The position numbers were made by a program, and so were the translations under genes. The notes below the pieces were generated by a model, which ran no database searches, was not told the DNA's origin, and saw only the letters and a list, made by a program, of their open reading frames with translations. Of a stretch of DNA of 64,000 bases, positions 37,208-49,126 are shown piece after piece. Numbering within the stretch: the first letter of the stretch is position 1; every line of letters starts with the position of its first letter. Origin of the DNA: Luzula sylvatica (Eukaryota; Streptophyta; Magnoliopsida; Poales; Juncaceae); NCBI GenBank assembly GCA_946800325.1, contig OX326957.1, forward strand, positions 16,366,591 to 16,430,590, given 5' to 3'.

Positions 37208-38059
37208 GCTATATCTCATATATTATTTTAAAAGGACACTAATATATGTATTGTTTTTCATAAAAAAATAAGTCATGTTATCGATATGTAAATAATTATA
37301 AAATTATATACAGTAATCATACTTGAGTGAGTTCTACTAATTTTATTTTATTTTATTTTTATCATTATTATCATACAAATTTGTAATTTGTATTATAATA
37401 AAAAAATAATTAACATACTATCGTATTATTCTAGTTAACAGTTAATTATAAAAGATGTTTTAATGATCGTATTCATGAAATGTGTTAATTAGAATTATCA
37501 ATTTATATTAATAAAATCTTGGCGCAGGGTAAATGGCCTTCTTTTTACGTACAAAACATTATCCTAAATTCCTAATCTGGGAACCGAGAAATCGAAAAAC
37601 TAAATCTTGGAAAGCAAATTCGGGCTCTAAAATCGGAGACTCCTTTTCCTCCACTTCCTTTCTCTTTGCTGATCTCCTCTCCTTCGTTCCGGACGTCCCC
37701 CTTCCACCAAGATCGATCTTTCCTCCGCCTAGCTTAACACTGGTTTTAGTTAGTTCAACCAATCTCCTCTCGCCCGACGCCTAATCACTTGAGAACTCGC
37801 CCATACCTGGATTCGACCCGTTTTGAAAGAAACGACGTAGCATTATCCATTAAACCTGATTTATCTACAGCAAGGTTTGATTTTCTTTTCTTTTTCCTTC
37901 AATTAATAATTAGGCCAAAATTTCAGAATTTTCAGCTTGAAAAACTCTTCTCTGGACATTTCTAGGTGACTTGTTCGATTCTCTCTGTTAAGAGGAGATT
38001 CCTCATCATCCTGCCATTACAACTCCAAGGTGAAAAAGATCATAAAAATTGAAGGCAAA
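37208..38059. other. Upstream region of the FkbM gene
   Basis: AT-rich to about 37510, then C/T-rich sequence likely to include the promoter and 5' UTR. A frame at 37533-37784 is Pro/Ser-rich and matches nothing known; it is probably leader sequence. Immediately upstream a GTG-led extension is open in frame to 38030, but no ATG lies before 38060. Confidence 0.45.
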
Positions 38060-39078
38060 ATGCGGAATTCCTGGAAAAGAGAAAAGGGCTCGCTGATCCC
38101 ATCTAAGAAAACCCTAATTCTCCTTCTCTGTGTTTCTCTCCTTCTCTTATTCTTCTTCATTTACTCCACCTCAAATCCTATCGGTACCAAACTCAACCTT
38201 CGAACAACAAAAATCCAACCTTTCGACTGTTACGCATCCCCACAAGCCTCCCCAATCTTCGCGAGTCTCGTAGAAGGCGTAAAGTACCCATTTTTCTTCT
38301 CATTATCGGATTTTGGATCTTTACCCGATAAGCCCCACAAAAACATCGTTCGAATCCTTAAAGGAAAGCAATTCAGGAAACCCGATATATCGGCTACAAT
38401 ACAGGATTTACTCGAAACAAAGGATATGAAATCCAATAATGGGTTGGTTCTGGATATCGGATCCAACGTAGGAATGGCAACTTTTGCAGCAGCAGTAATG
38501 GGTTATCAAGTCGTTGCATTCGAACCCGTTTATGAGAATCTACAAAAGATTTGTGAAGGGATTTACTTCAATCGGGTCGCAGATCGGGTTACCCTTTTCT
38601 CCGCTGCAGCCTCGAACCGAATTGGGGACGTGACGATTCACAAGGTCACAATTCTACATTAGAATTTCATTTTCGTTTTATCCATATTCTATAACGATAC
38701 AATTAAATAAAATTCCAGGTCGTTGGGCGGCTCGATAACAGTGCAATATCTCAAACCGGTGCGAAATTAGCATTTAAGTCGAACAAAGAGATAGGAGTGA
38801 CCGTTCCTACGATTCCTTTAGACGAAGTAATTTCGGAGAATGAGAGGGTTATATTGATAAAAATTGACGTGCAAGGTTGGGAGTATCACGTGTTGAGAGG
38901 AGCCGCACGAATTTTGTCGAGAGGAAAAGGGGAAGCTCCTTATTTAATTTACGAAGAAGACGAGAGATTGTTACGAGCAAGTAATACCAGTACCGATCAA
39001 ATTAGGAGTTTTCTTGGTAGCGTTGGGTATAATAGTTGTACTAAACATGAAAATGATGCGCATTGTGTCAAAGAGTAA
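38060..39078 (+). CDS. FkbM-family methyltransferase, membrane-anchored, two exons
   Basis: Exons 38060-38644 and 38719-39078 join in phase 0 (AAG|GTCACA, TTCCAG|GTCGTT) to give 314 residues. A basic N-terminus (KREKGSLIPSKK) precedes a single hydrophobic segment (TLILLLCVSLLLLFFFIY, about residues 19-36), as in a type II anchor, so the catalytic part is probably lumenal in the secretory pathway. Motif I of an S-adenosylmethionine-dependent methyltransferase is clear (VLDIGSNVGMATFAA, then VVAFEP). The second exon has LDEVI, LIKIDVQGWEYHVLRGA and YLIYEEDE, the usual FkbM C-terminal half. Family members O-methylate small molecules or glycans; the substrate in plants is not evident. I chose ATG 38060 because the frame upstream has only a GTG. 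The 74-bp intron would add an early stop if unspliced. Confidence 0.9.
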
Positions 39079-39212
39079 CTTTTTTTTTAATATTTTTTTG
39101 TGCGGATTGTGATTATATTTTTGACGTGATGTTTTTGATTGTTTTTTTAATAGATCTTTCATTTCTAGTATAATTGCATTTGGTCGAACAGAGATATATT
39201 ATTACATCATCA

Positions 39213-39247
<35 letters not shown>

Positions 39248-39791
39248 TAAAGGGCTGATGAGGAACTCTCATGTCGCATTGTCCTGTTGTACCTGTTACG
39301 TCATCATTTTTTTTATTATTATTTTTTTTCAGATTTTTTCTTTTAGATTTCGCAAGGACTGTTGAGGAGCTGCCACGTTGCATGTCATGTTTTCGTTGCG
39401 TTGTCATTAAATTTTTTTTTTAATTTAATTTTTTTTTTCAGTTTTGATATTTCATATAGCATATGAAATTAAGATTTCTCGCGTGGCATGCTCTTTGTCG
39501 GCCACGCCGCCCTCATTTTATTTTATTTTATTTTTCAACTTTTTTCAATTTTGAGATTTCGCATAGCATATATGAAATTAAGATCTGTCACGTGGCATGT
39601 TCTTTGTCCGTCACGTTGTCCTCATTTTATTTTTTATTTTTTTTTCAGATTTTTTTAATTTGGAGATTTTCGCAGGTCATATATGAATTATAATGACAAC
39701 GCATCCAAACGAAAAGAATAACAAAAACACACAAAAAAAAATGCAATCGACTAAAAAAAAACCCGCGAAATTGCGCGGGAGTATCACTAGT
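39079..39791 (+). mobile_element. Helitron 3' region with internal tandem repeats
   Basis: The 3' end is clear: stem CCCGCG, loop AAATTG, CGCGGG (39762-39779), then CTAG at 39787-39790 followed by T. Before it, about 39250-39690 holds four to five diverged copies of a unit of about 100 bp with (c)acgt(g)gcatg, tttgtc(g/c)g(c/t)cacg and atagcatatgaaattaaga, each with a T-rich tract. An ATT microsatellite sits at 39208-39246. The 5' TC end was not located; the first 100 bp may instead be the FkbM 3' UTR. Confidence 0.65.
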
Positions 39792-41220
39792 ATCATACTA
39801 AAATAGGAAACTAGTTGAATATTTAAAAAAAAATAAAAAATTCAATATTCAAAACTTGGAAGTAATAAAGTACATACATGGAAAGCAAACTAATAGGGCT
39901 GGGATATTAAACAAACCAACAACCAATTCAATAATATCCCAGCTTACAAGAGATAAAATGTAAAAAAAAACATGAAGTCGAGTGCACACAATAAAGCATA
40001 AAAGGTATAAATTTAACAAAACGATAGAGAAAATAATAATTTATTTTTGTCCCGAAATAAGAAGAATGGATGATAAATGCATTTCATCATATCCAATTGA
40101 ATTGGAGAAGAAACTTCCTAGAACCAAATACACCGAGATGTACGAGTCTGAAATGATCAAAACAAGATACTGTAACTATAAGGACATAATTATGTATCCT
40201 TCACAGAATTTCAATAAACTAGTTTTTTTCCTGCACAATTGCGTGGGAGTCTTCGAGTCTGTGATGATTTATTTTCCCTAATATTTAGTTGGATTCTACG
40301 TTTTTTTTATCTAATTGTTCACACATCTGTGTTTTCATATAATTTTGACCCCCTAATTTTGTTGAATATTGTAAAAAAATCTTTTGTTTTGTAAACTCCA
40401 AAAAGAAATCATCTACCAAACTTTTATTTCCAAATACCTCCTTATGGATGATATTAAAAAAAATTGACTAAAATATCTTTATATTTTCATGTGCAATAAT
40501 TGAAAAAAATATTTTTGGTATTTTTATGAATTTTAAGAAAATTCATAAACATTTCTACGCATGTTGTGTTTATATAATTTTAATATTTCATTTATTATTC
40601 ATGAAAAACTAACACCAAATAATAATAAAATAAACACCTCGAAAATATATTGATAGAAAAAAATCGTTTTAAATCTCTAGTTTTTTTATTTTCATTCTCT
40701 TTTCATGTATTTTTTTAAGTAGTTTCAGGATATTTTATTTTTTAAATATTTGCAATGTATTCTTTTAATATTTTTATTCGTATATATAATGTACGAAATA
40801 TTAAATTATATAAAAATAATGTAGAATATATTTTTTTTAATTATTATATGCTACAAATATTTTAGGATTTATTTAAAATTAAAAAAAAATTTATTTTATT
40901 TACTACATATGTAAATTTATGAGTTTTTTTTTACAATATCCTAAAAAATTAAGGATTTTTTTTGAATTTTTTCATATGTAATTGAGACAAAAAATATTAA
41001 TGAACTTGGTCCACAATGATCAAGTTCAAATGAAAAATCAACTAATTTGAAATTTTTGATCAAGATCAAATTGTCCATATTAACATGATAATTTTGTCTT
41101 TCTATAGAAGCAAATATTTTTTAAAATTATACATAAGATATTATATTAAAACATAAGAACAAAAATTTAGAAAACTAAATCGAATGAGTGTGCTTATGAA
41201 ATGTTACGAAGAAGAAAAAT
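39792..41220. other. AT-rich intergenic DNA
   Basis: No gene recognised. gctgggatatta (39898) pairs with taatatcccagc (about 39945) as a small hairpin. The frame at 39982-40281 (99 residues) resembles nothing I know and has AT-rich codon use; I do not call it. Confidence 0.5.
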
Positions 41221-41466
41221 ATAAAAATAGGTCAAACCTGTCAGTTGAAGCTAACCCTTCCTTGGAACTGTAAATACAAAGAAAAAGAAAAAGGAAAATA
41301 TATTACACAACAAAATGAAGCCAAAAAATATGTCAATTTTAAAAGTTTTCGACAGAGACATGTGGAAACAAATAAATTTATGTTTCAAGAAGGAAAAGTA
41401 AAAGAAAAAAAAATATTGTTTACAAATTCACAAATTTCAACTAACAAGCAACAAAATTTATAATTT

Positions 41467-44179
41467 TCATATGAAATAAAGTGAAAGTTCGATGGGAAAT
41501 GTGCATACCTTAAAAATCCTCCCGCGGCGGGTTCCTTCAAGATTCGGACATTCAATTATATTAAAGCAATTTAACGATGCAAAAACTTCTGGTCCCCCAA
41601 TTGATTGTAACTCTCTGCATCTCCAAATGTACAAACGCTCGAGATTCCTAATCACATTATGATATGAAATAGAGGTTAGGTGACCAAAGTCATATATTCC
41701 CAAGACGGTAAGGGAGGTGAGATTTGGCAAGATGCTGAAAAATCGATCTTCCAGCTCGCCACATGATCCGAGCCGTAGGGTTTGGATGGAAGGTGGTAAG
41801 ACCATCTCACTTGAACAAGTAAGATTGGGGCAGTCACGTATTTCCAAATCCTTGAGTGATGGTAAATTTGTTGGCATCAAACAATTTTCGAGATCTGTAA
41901 GTCTCGAACAGTTCCAAATTGTTAACATGGTGAGGCAATGAGGGAGGCAAGGCACGGTTGTAATGCTACTCCAATAAATACCAAATGACATTATATTTGT
42001 TAAATAATCATTCTGCAGCCAATTAGGAAATGTTTTTCCTCTGTAACGAGAAATATGCAGTGTTTTGAGGTTGGGCTGCGGGCATAAACCCTCAAGCACC
42101 TCTTTATCGGATTCATTGATTTCGATGCTTCCCCTTTCCAAAATATGGTTCCAATTTAAAACCAACTTACTCCCTTCAAAAAAATTTAAAACCAACTTAC
42201 TAACTAATTCTTTCTTGTTTAGTTCAGCTTCTTGAGCTTCACTCTTGTTGGAAACATTTTGAAGTTCATTAATTTCCAATTCTCCGTATATTCCATTTAT
42301 TAACTTTAATGCTCCAACTGTATTATTATCCCCTTCCGTGATTGTAATTCTTAGTTTGTCTAATTGGATTGCTTTCGCAAAATTCGGAATATTACCAACC
42401 AATGAAATGTTTGGCTCGGAAAACAGACCAATTTTTTTATCCGGCAATATTAGCAATTTTATGCTAATTAGCCTATTAGAAAATTTAGGGAAAAATTTGA
42501 AATGTTTGCAACCCTCCATATTCAAAAATTCCAGTTTGTAAAGTTCACAAAACGAGTCAGGTAATTGTTCAATACCGGTATGAGAAACATCCAAATACCG
42601 TAGATGCTTTAGATTGCCAATGTTGTCAGGTAACCGCTTGATTTTATTAGATTTATAAACAGATAAAGAACAAACATTTGTAAATTCCCTACACCAGCTT
42701 TTGATTGCATTAATCCCACAAGTTCCATCTGTGCGGATTATAAGAGAGTGCAATTTATTATATTTAGCTATTTTTTTAAAGCTCTCCAGTTTGAATTCAC
42801 TGTTGAATACTGACAAATGTCTTATATCATTATTAGATATTTTCCCTTCAAAATCCTTATTTTTTTCAATTAAAAGACACTCATCCTTTGTTATGAGTCG
42901 AGCTACATCATGCATCAGGTCATGCATCACATATTCTTTATTTCTACCGGGTACTTGTTCGAAGAAATACCTGGTAACTAAGGTGTGGATATAACTGTTG
43001 GCAACAATCTCGGCTTGTGGCAATAGTCGTGGGTCGATAAAACCTTCACTTATCCAAAACCGCATGAGCTCAGTTTCTTTAAAATTATAATCTTCAGGAA
43101 ATAATGAACAAAACGAGAAACATTTCTTCAGATGAGATGGTAAATACTGATAACTCAATTGAAGTACTGGCAAAATATCATCCTTATTTTGTTCCGATTG
43201 CCAGATTTCATTGTCTCTAATATTCTTCCAAGTTTGCTCATCCAAGGATTCCAAAAGACGTCCCATTGTTTTTGCAGCCAGTGGGGACCCTTTCAGCTTC
43301 ACCACAATTTCCTTACCAATTTTCTCTAATTCCGGATAGTCTTCTGGATTGGTCCCACCAAATGCACAACTCTTAAAGAAATCCCAATAAATTTCTTCTT
43401 CTAATCCCACCAAGGTTATCGGATCTATATTGATCGTGCCCACTATTTTGGCAGTCTTAGATGATCTAGTGGTAACTATGACCATGCTTCCTTTACACCC
43501 TCTTAATGGTGCGAAGAAACGGTTCCAATCATTTTCCTCCTCGCTCCAAACATCATCCAGAACTAGTAAAAATTTATGAGATTTTAAACAATTCACTAGG
43601 ATATTTTTGAGGACATTTAAATTAGTAGTAACACATTTATTTTTTTGATCATCATTGCCTGCACAATTTATTATTTTTTTAGTTAACTCCACCACATCAA
43701 AATTGTCAGATACACAAATCCATATTATCTTCAAATGATCGTTGATTATTCTTGATCCACAAACCATTTGGGCAAGAGTAGTCTTTCCGATCCCTCCAGC
43801 GCCAACAATAGCCAAAACACTCAAATTTTCTCTTTCAGCTACTCCACTACTCTCACTACTCTCAGGTGTGTCAATCCTGCCTTCCCTCACTCTCTTTCTA
43901 CTCCTAGACACACCAGTTTCCTTTTCCACTAAACTAATCACCTTATTCAGTACTTCCTCACGACCATACACTTGGGGTGCAGCAACAAACGAGTCTGTTT
44001 CTAGTCTATCGATTAACTTATTGGGGTTTTCGGGTATCCTATACACAACACAAAGTTGTTCGAGCTCAGCATACATTTTGTCTAGCCTATCATGAACCTC
44101 CTTCACTTTTCCTGAATAACCGTTGAACCACTTTGCAACAGTATCAACAGACGAAGAAAAAAGTTCACTTGTTGTGGTC
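41467..44179 (-). CDS. CNL disease-resistance protein, exon 2 (rest of CC, NB-ARC, LRR)
   Basis: This exon carries most of a coiled-coil NB-ARC LRR immune receptor. It opens at an AG acceptor (caacaacag|g, 44180) in phase with exon 1 at 48804-49126; joined, the protein is about 1011 residues. Motifs by joined numbering: P-loop GAGGIGKTT (234-242), RNBS-A (WICVSDNFDV), kinase 2 LLVLDDVW (312-319), RNBS-B VIVTTRS, GLPL-like GSPLAAK (405-411), RNBS-D CFSFCSLFPEDY, and MHD in YVMHDLMHD (526-528). Irregular leucine-rich repeats follow (KRLPDNIGNLKHLRYLDVSH, EQLPDSFCELYKLEFLNMEG). All nucleotide-binding motifs are intact. A Ser/Glu-rich insert (RKRVREGRIDTPESSESSG) precedes the P-loop. The terminal codons may not be used: a donor (AAG|GTATGC, about 41509) could splice to a short last exon near 41260. 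Confidence 0.93.
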
Positions 44180-45225
44180 CTGTTGTTGAATTAAGCAATG
44201 TTAGGAAACGAGTATAACACTACCATAATTTTATGGACATAGTTCGTACATTTACACTCTCAGGGTGTGTTTTGATAATGAGAAAGTTGCAACTTTCTTT
44301 GGAAAATTAGGTCAAAGAAATGTGATTATTATGTCCGGTATATCATGGAAATTCTACATGACATGAATGTTATATTTTCATGGATAGCAACTTTCGCACA
44401 TTGATGAAAAATTAATTCCCACAAAAAATAGTGGTAATTTGTCATTCCCATAATATTTTCAAAATATCCTCTGTTTATTATATTGTATATATTTTGAAGC
44501 ATTTATTTATTTATTTGTTGATTAAATATAATTAGATAATTGTAGTTATAGTTAAAATAATAATAATACTGATTTTAAGAAAAATAATATATAAATTAAA
44601 AATAACATAAATATTAAATAATTATTAAGTAATTGTAATATAACTATTAATTATATTATAATAATTATAATTACTAAATATAATATAATCATATTTATTT
44701 CAAGAAAACTAAATATAAATAAAATATAATATAATATAATTATTAGTCACAGTGTAATAATTATAATATTATTAATTATAATAATTGTTTTAGATAATAA
44801 AAATGCATTAAATGTAAAATTGTATTAGATAATAAATCATAAAAGATGGAAAATCGTATTAATTATGTGGTAAATCACATTGATTAGTTGGCAAACTAAA
44901 TTATTAAAAATTGATTTGATTTTTTTTTTTTATATTATATTTTATTCTACACATGATAGATCATATTTTCTTTGACCAAATTTTTATTATTTTATCTTCC
45001 ATTTTTTTAAAAAGCAAGTTTTTTTTATTTGTATTTTATAGATTTATGCGCAATTATTATTTTTATTTTCCTCGTTATTTTTTTGTTTATTTCTTATGAT
45101 AGTTTTTCATGTGTATCCGTTTAACACATGTTAAACAGTGAATTAATTCATCATAATAACTTATTTTACAAATTTATAAATTTAGATTTGATTAATTATT
45201 GACGGTGATAAACAAAGTTATTAGA

Positions 45226-45640
45226 AATATCATGGTTGCATATAGCTTCACTAAACGCTATGCAACAGCGATACGCCTTAGTTTAGAGGCAAAACGCTAC
45301 GCGTTGCAATTTTGTAGTCCGTTACGGCTGAATAAAATACTTTTAAATTTTTCTATAAAAAATCAAATGAATTTAATTAAGAAAATTTATTTCATGAAAA
45401 TCTTAATAATTAAAAAGTGTTTTGGTTGATAAATAAACCAAAAATCACCGTCTCTTATTTCGGTAGAGATGTTTTGAGTTGTTGGAGATGCTTATTTTCA
45501 TATATTTCATGAATGATTTTGTACGCTACAAATTATATCATCCACAATAGCTCTTGCGCACGCTACTCGCAATTGCTACAAAATATGATCACCACGCTAC
45601 GGACCGTTACACGCTATTTGCAACATTGAGAAATATAAAA
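45226..45640. mobile_element. Candidate MITE inside the CNL intron
   Basis: Left arm atcatggttgcatatagc and right arm gctatttgcaacattgag are near-complements. Internal sequence is rich in CGCTAC/GTAGCG words that can pair, in contrast with the AT-rich surroundings. No target duplication was resolved. Confidence 0.45.
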
Positions 45641-46364
45641 TACATTAATGACGTGTGAAACGATGAATGTTTTTTCTCCTCTTGTCCTATACGGAATGAC
45701 AAAAATTAAAATCTCATAGTTTACCATTAACATTTAATGCCGGCCAACACATCAATTATGTTAATGTATCTCTATATTATATAATACTATAATTAATATT
45801 CGAATAATTTTATATTGCAAATAATGTTATAGTGTAATAATATTATTAGTTTTGTCAAACTAATATTTTTATAATAAAATTACAATAATATAATAATATA
45901 ATTATATAATTATTTTTAATCAATTTTAATTCCAACAACGAAATTCCAAATTTTGTAAACAACCAAACATGAAATTATATTTTACAGCGTCATATAATTT
46001 GGACACTTAAACAAACTGTGAAATTACTAATTACATAACTTTTTACTCCTCCACCATATAATCCGATTTCACTATACAAATTTCACTTGCCAAACAGCCC
46101 CTTATTGAATTACAACAGGAGAATTGTATAATTTTCTATTTTTATTAATAGGATATTATAGCATTTTGTTTTAAAGGTTCCCAAGGTTATTTATGATAAT
46201 TTCTAATGAAAGGTTATTTATTATATTGTATTTATGATAGTACCCAAAATATTTTATTTTATTTTTTAGTAAAATTAGTTATGACAGAAACTTCCTGAAA
46301 AATTGTCACAAAAAACAAGTGGGGTGGGATGGGGTGGGGGCGTCAACGCCATTTAAGAAACTAG

Positions 46365-46515
46365 TAGAGTGGAATTGGATTATAAGGTGGAGGAGTAAAA
46401 AGTTCTGGAATTAGTAATTCCACAGTTTGTTTGGATGTCCAAATTATAAGATACTGGAAAATATAATTTTCTGTTTGGTTGTTTACGAAATTTTGGAATT
46501 TCGTTATTGGAAATG
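46365..46515 (-). repeat. Inverted copy of an AT-rich transposon end
   Basis: In reverse complement this matches 45950-46105 and 32683-32825 (aacaaccaaaca, ttatattttccag, ctcctccaccttataatcc). The two copies in this intron face each other and could form the arms of one larger element or two insertions. Confidence 0.55.
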
Positions 46516-46571
46516 TAAAACTAATGTTTCATTGAAATTAATACAATATAATAATATTATCATAATATTAA

Positions 46572-46629
<58 letters not shown>

Positions 46630-48803
46630 TGTAATAATATTATTATTGGTGTCGTTATTATTATATTGTATTATTATTATAAATAATAATATTTGTTTGA
46701 AAATATTAATAATGTGATTATAATTAAGATAACATTATTGCAATATAAAATTATCATAATATTATTAATTGTAGTAATATTATGGTACTAATTTTAATAA
46801 TATTATAATATTAATTAGAATAAGAATATAATATTAATTATAATTATAATATATTATAATATTAATATATTATTATAATACTAATATTAATATTAATATT
46901 AAAATATTGTAAATAATAATAATATATTAATATTTTTACATTAATACTATTATTTTGGTATATTCATATAATATACTATTATAATATTAACCTATTAATA
47001 TTATTAATATATTAATATTAATAATATTATTTATATTCTAATATTAATATTTTAATATATTATATTACCAATAATATTTATATATTCATATTTATATAAA
47101 TATATTAAAAATAATATTTACATATTAATATTAATATATTATTATAATATTTATTATAATATTAATTATAATATTATTGTATTATTAATTAATAATATAT
47201 TAATATTAATATATTAATATTGATATTAGTATTAATATTATTATTATTATGTTAAATAGTATTAATTTAATGTTAATAATAACATTAATATATTAATATT
47301 ATTATAATTATGTTAAATAGTATTTAAGTATTGATTTAATAATTAGTGGAAGATGTTTCATTGGGCACTCTAATTTTTATTGGAATTAAAATTTGTCCTA
47401 AAAATAAAATAATAAGATGCTCCACCGTTTAATTCTATTTATAAATTTTAGGATTCAAACAAAGAATTTATATGTGAAAAATCTCAAATTCAATTCCACT
47501 TCTAATTTCATGCATCCAAACGCCCCCTTAGAACAAATCAGAACATATCAGCTCATAAGATGTGGCTCTATAATAAGCTTCACATTGAAAAAACCCCTTA
47601 AACCTTTCGAGATAAATCATGTAAACATGAGTTTAAACAGAGAAGAAAGGAGGATATCATCAAGTTGCAAACCAATACCATGTCAGAGAAAGAAGAAATG
47701 AGTAAGATCTATAAACAATAAACGAGGATGCAAAGTAGAGAAGAAAATCAAGCAGTAAACAATGACTCTCGCAGATCAATAGCTTTACACAGAAGAGAAG
47801 AAGAGTAATATTAGATGCTTAGGTTTGAGAAGAAGAGAGAAACGAAATGCATGGCGGCGCGAACAAGGGATTATGGGGAAAAAAAGAGAAAGTGCTGAGG
47901 AGACGGAATTTAAATATTGTACGGTTTTGGGGTCCACAGCTCAAGTAGGGTTTTCAATGGAAACCAGGTTGCGTTTTCCAGGACTGAAAAGTCCAAAGGT
48001 CATAAGAACCAAAGTTTGGATTATGCAGATTTACATGCAAGGGATTCCTTTGTCTAATTCTTTTGTTTATGTTAATTACGATATTAATGTATTTAATGGG
48101 TTGATTATTTTAAAGGAGTTATGTATGTGTAAAGACATAAGACATTAGATTACGTCTAATAAAGTTAGGTTAGACTATTTAAGTAATTAAGCATAAATAT
48201 AAAAAGAAGTGGAACTTTGAGTCCGTTCTATTATTTTTCAGAAAAAAAAAAATAAAAAAACTGCACACTTTTCTTTCATAATTATTATCCTACGTCACTC
48301 AATTCGGAGTTTTTTTAGGATGAACGGTCGGACTTCTAATTTTATATTTTAGAAATGTTGTTAAGGTTTTAATTTGATAATTTCATATTAATTTTTTTTT
48401 ACTATATAATTTCATATTAATAAAATTGAATTAATATAGTTTAAATTTAAATTTTATAAGTTTCCGAACGAATATCTTACAAACCAAATTGTTCGATTTA
48501 ATTCCGAATTGAACTCTTAACAAGAAAAAATGTTCGAAATTGGATAACAAATCGAGCCAAACATATCCAATAAGATACCGGACTAATTAATTTGTGGTAT
48601 TTGGGTAATTTTTTGTCTCACCAGCAATAAACCTGAGAATTTAAAACAGAAATACTGAAAAATGAAATTCTCCCTCAACCATTCGATAAAACACTAGGTC
48701 GTCTCCCCATCCTTTTTTACTATTTGTTTAAAGAAACATCTTACTAGAAACCTCTCAAATTTTATTTTGTAATTTAATCAAATGAATTGGAAATCTGTAT
48801 CAC

Positions 48804-49126
48804 CTGTTCAAAGCCGTATCTCGGGACTCTTCGTAGGCGAGTTGGTTAATTATGTCCTTTGCGTTGTAATCTGCAGTTTTGAGCCGTGGAAGGAGATCGT
48901 CGATTTTTTTGAACGTGGCGCGCCAGCACTCCGATTTCTCGATCAGCGTCCTAACCTTGGGGAGTAAGTTCGAAATATTCTCGAGATAGCCACGGAGAGA
49001 AGGATTCTCCCGAAATGGCTGCGACAACTTCGTCAAGGTTAATAATATTGCTATCGTAGTTGTCACACTGTCGGTTGTATCCTTCGCAAGTTTTACCCAC
49101 GTAGTGGCGGTCGTCACAATATCCAT
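48804..49126 (-). CDS. CNL disease-resistance protein, exon 1 (Rx-type coiled coil)
   Basis: 107 residues from ATG 49126, ending AACAG|GTGATA with two bases over. Exon 2 begins with one base, giving AGG and an uninterrupted frame (...DTALN-R-TTSELFSS...). The sequence is helical and fits an Rx-type N-terminal coiled coil. LPRLKTADYNAKDIINQLAY corresponds to the conserved stretch that in most CNLs contains the EDVID-like motif. On its own this would pass as a meaningless short frame. Supporting points: matching phase, matching domain order and same strand. A frame upstream opens only with GTG (49141), so the ATG is preferred. Confidence 0.82.

Larger units (their letters stand above)
44180..48803 (-). 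other. 4.6-kb intron of the CNL gene, filled with AT-rich repeats
   Basis: Donor at 48803 and acceptor at 44180. Contents: featureless AT-rich DNA; a possible MITE at 45226-45640; two related repeat ends at 45950-46105 and, inverted, 46365-46515; an ATT microsatellite at about 46570-46625; extremely AT-rich attaatattaatatt sequence to about 47340; and 47400-48150 with plus-strand frames (47417-47701, 47825-48148) that match no family I know. The rest shows nothing. Confidence 0.65.

Noticed and set aside
39982..40281. 99-residue frame between the FkbM and CNL genes
   Set aside because: AT-driven composition, no homology that I recognise and no promoter or splice context.
47417..48148. Two plus-strand frames (94 and 107 residues) inside the CNL intron
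   Set aside because: No recognisable domain, low-complexity composition, and antisense within an intron of repeats.
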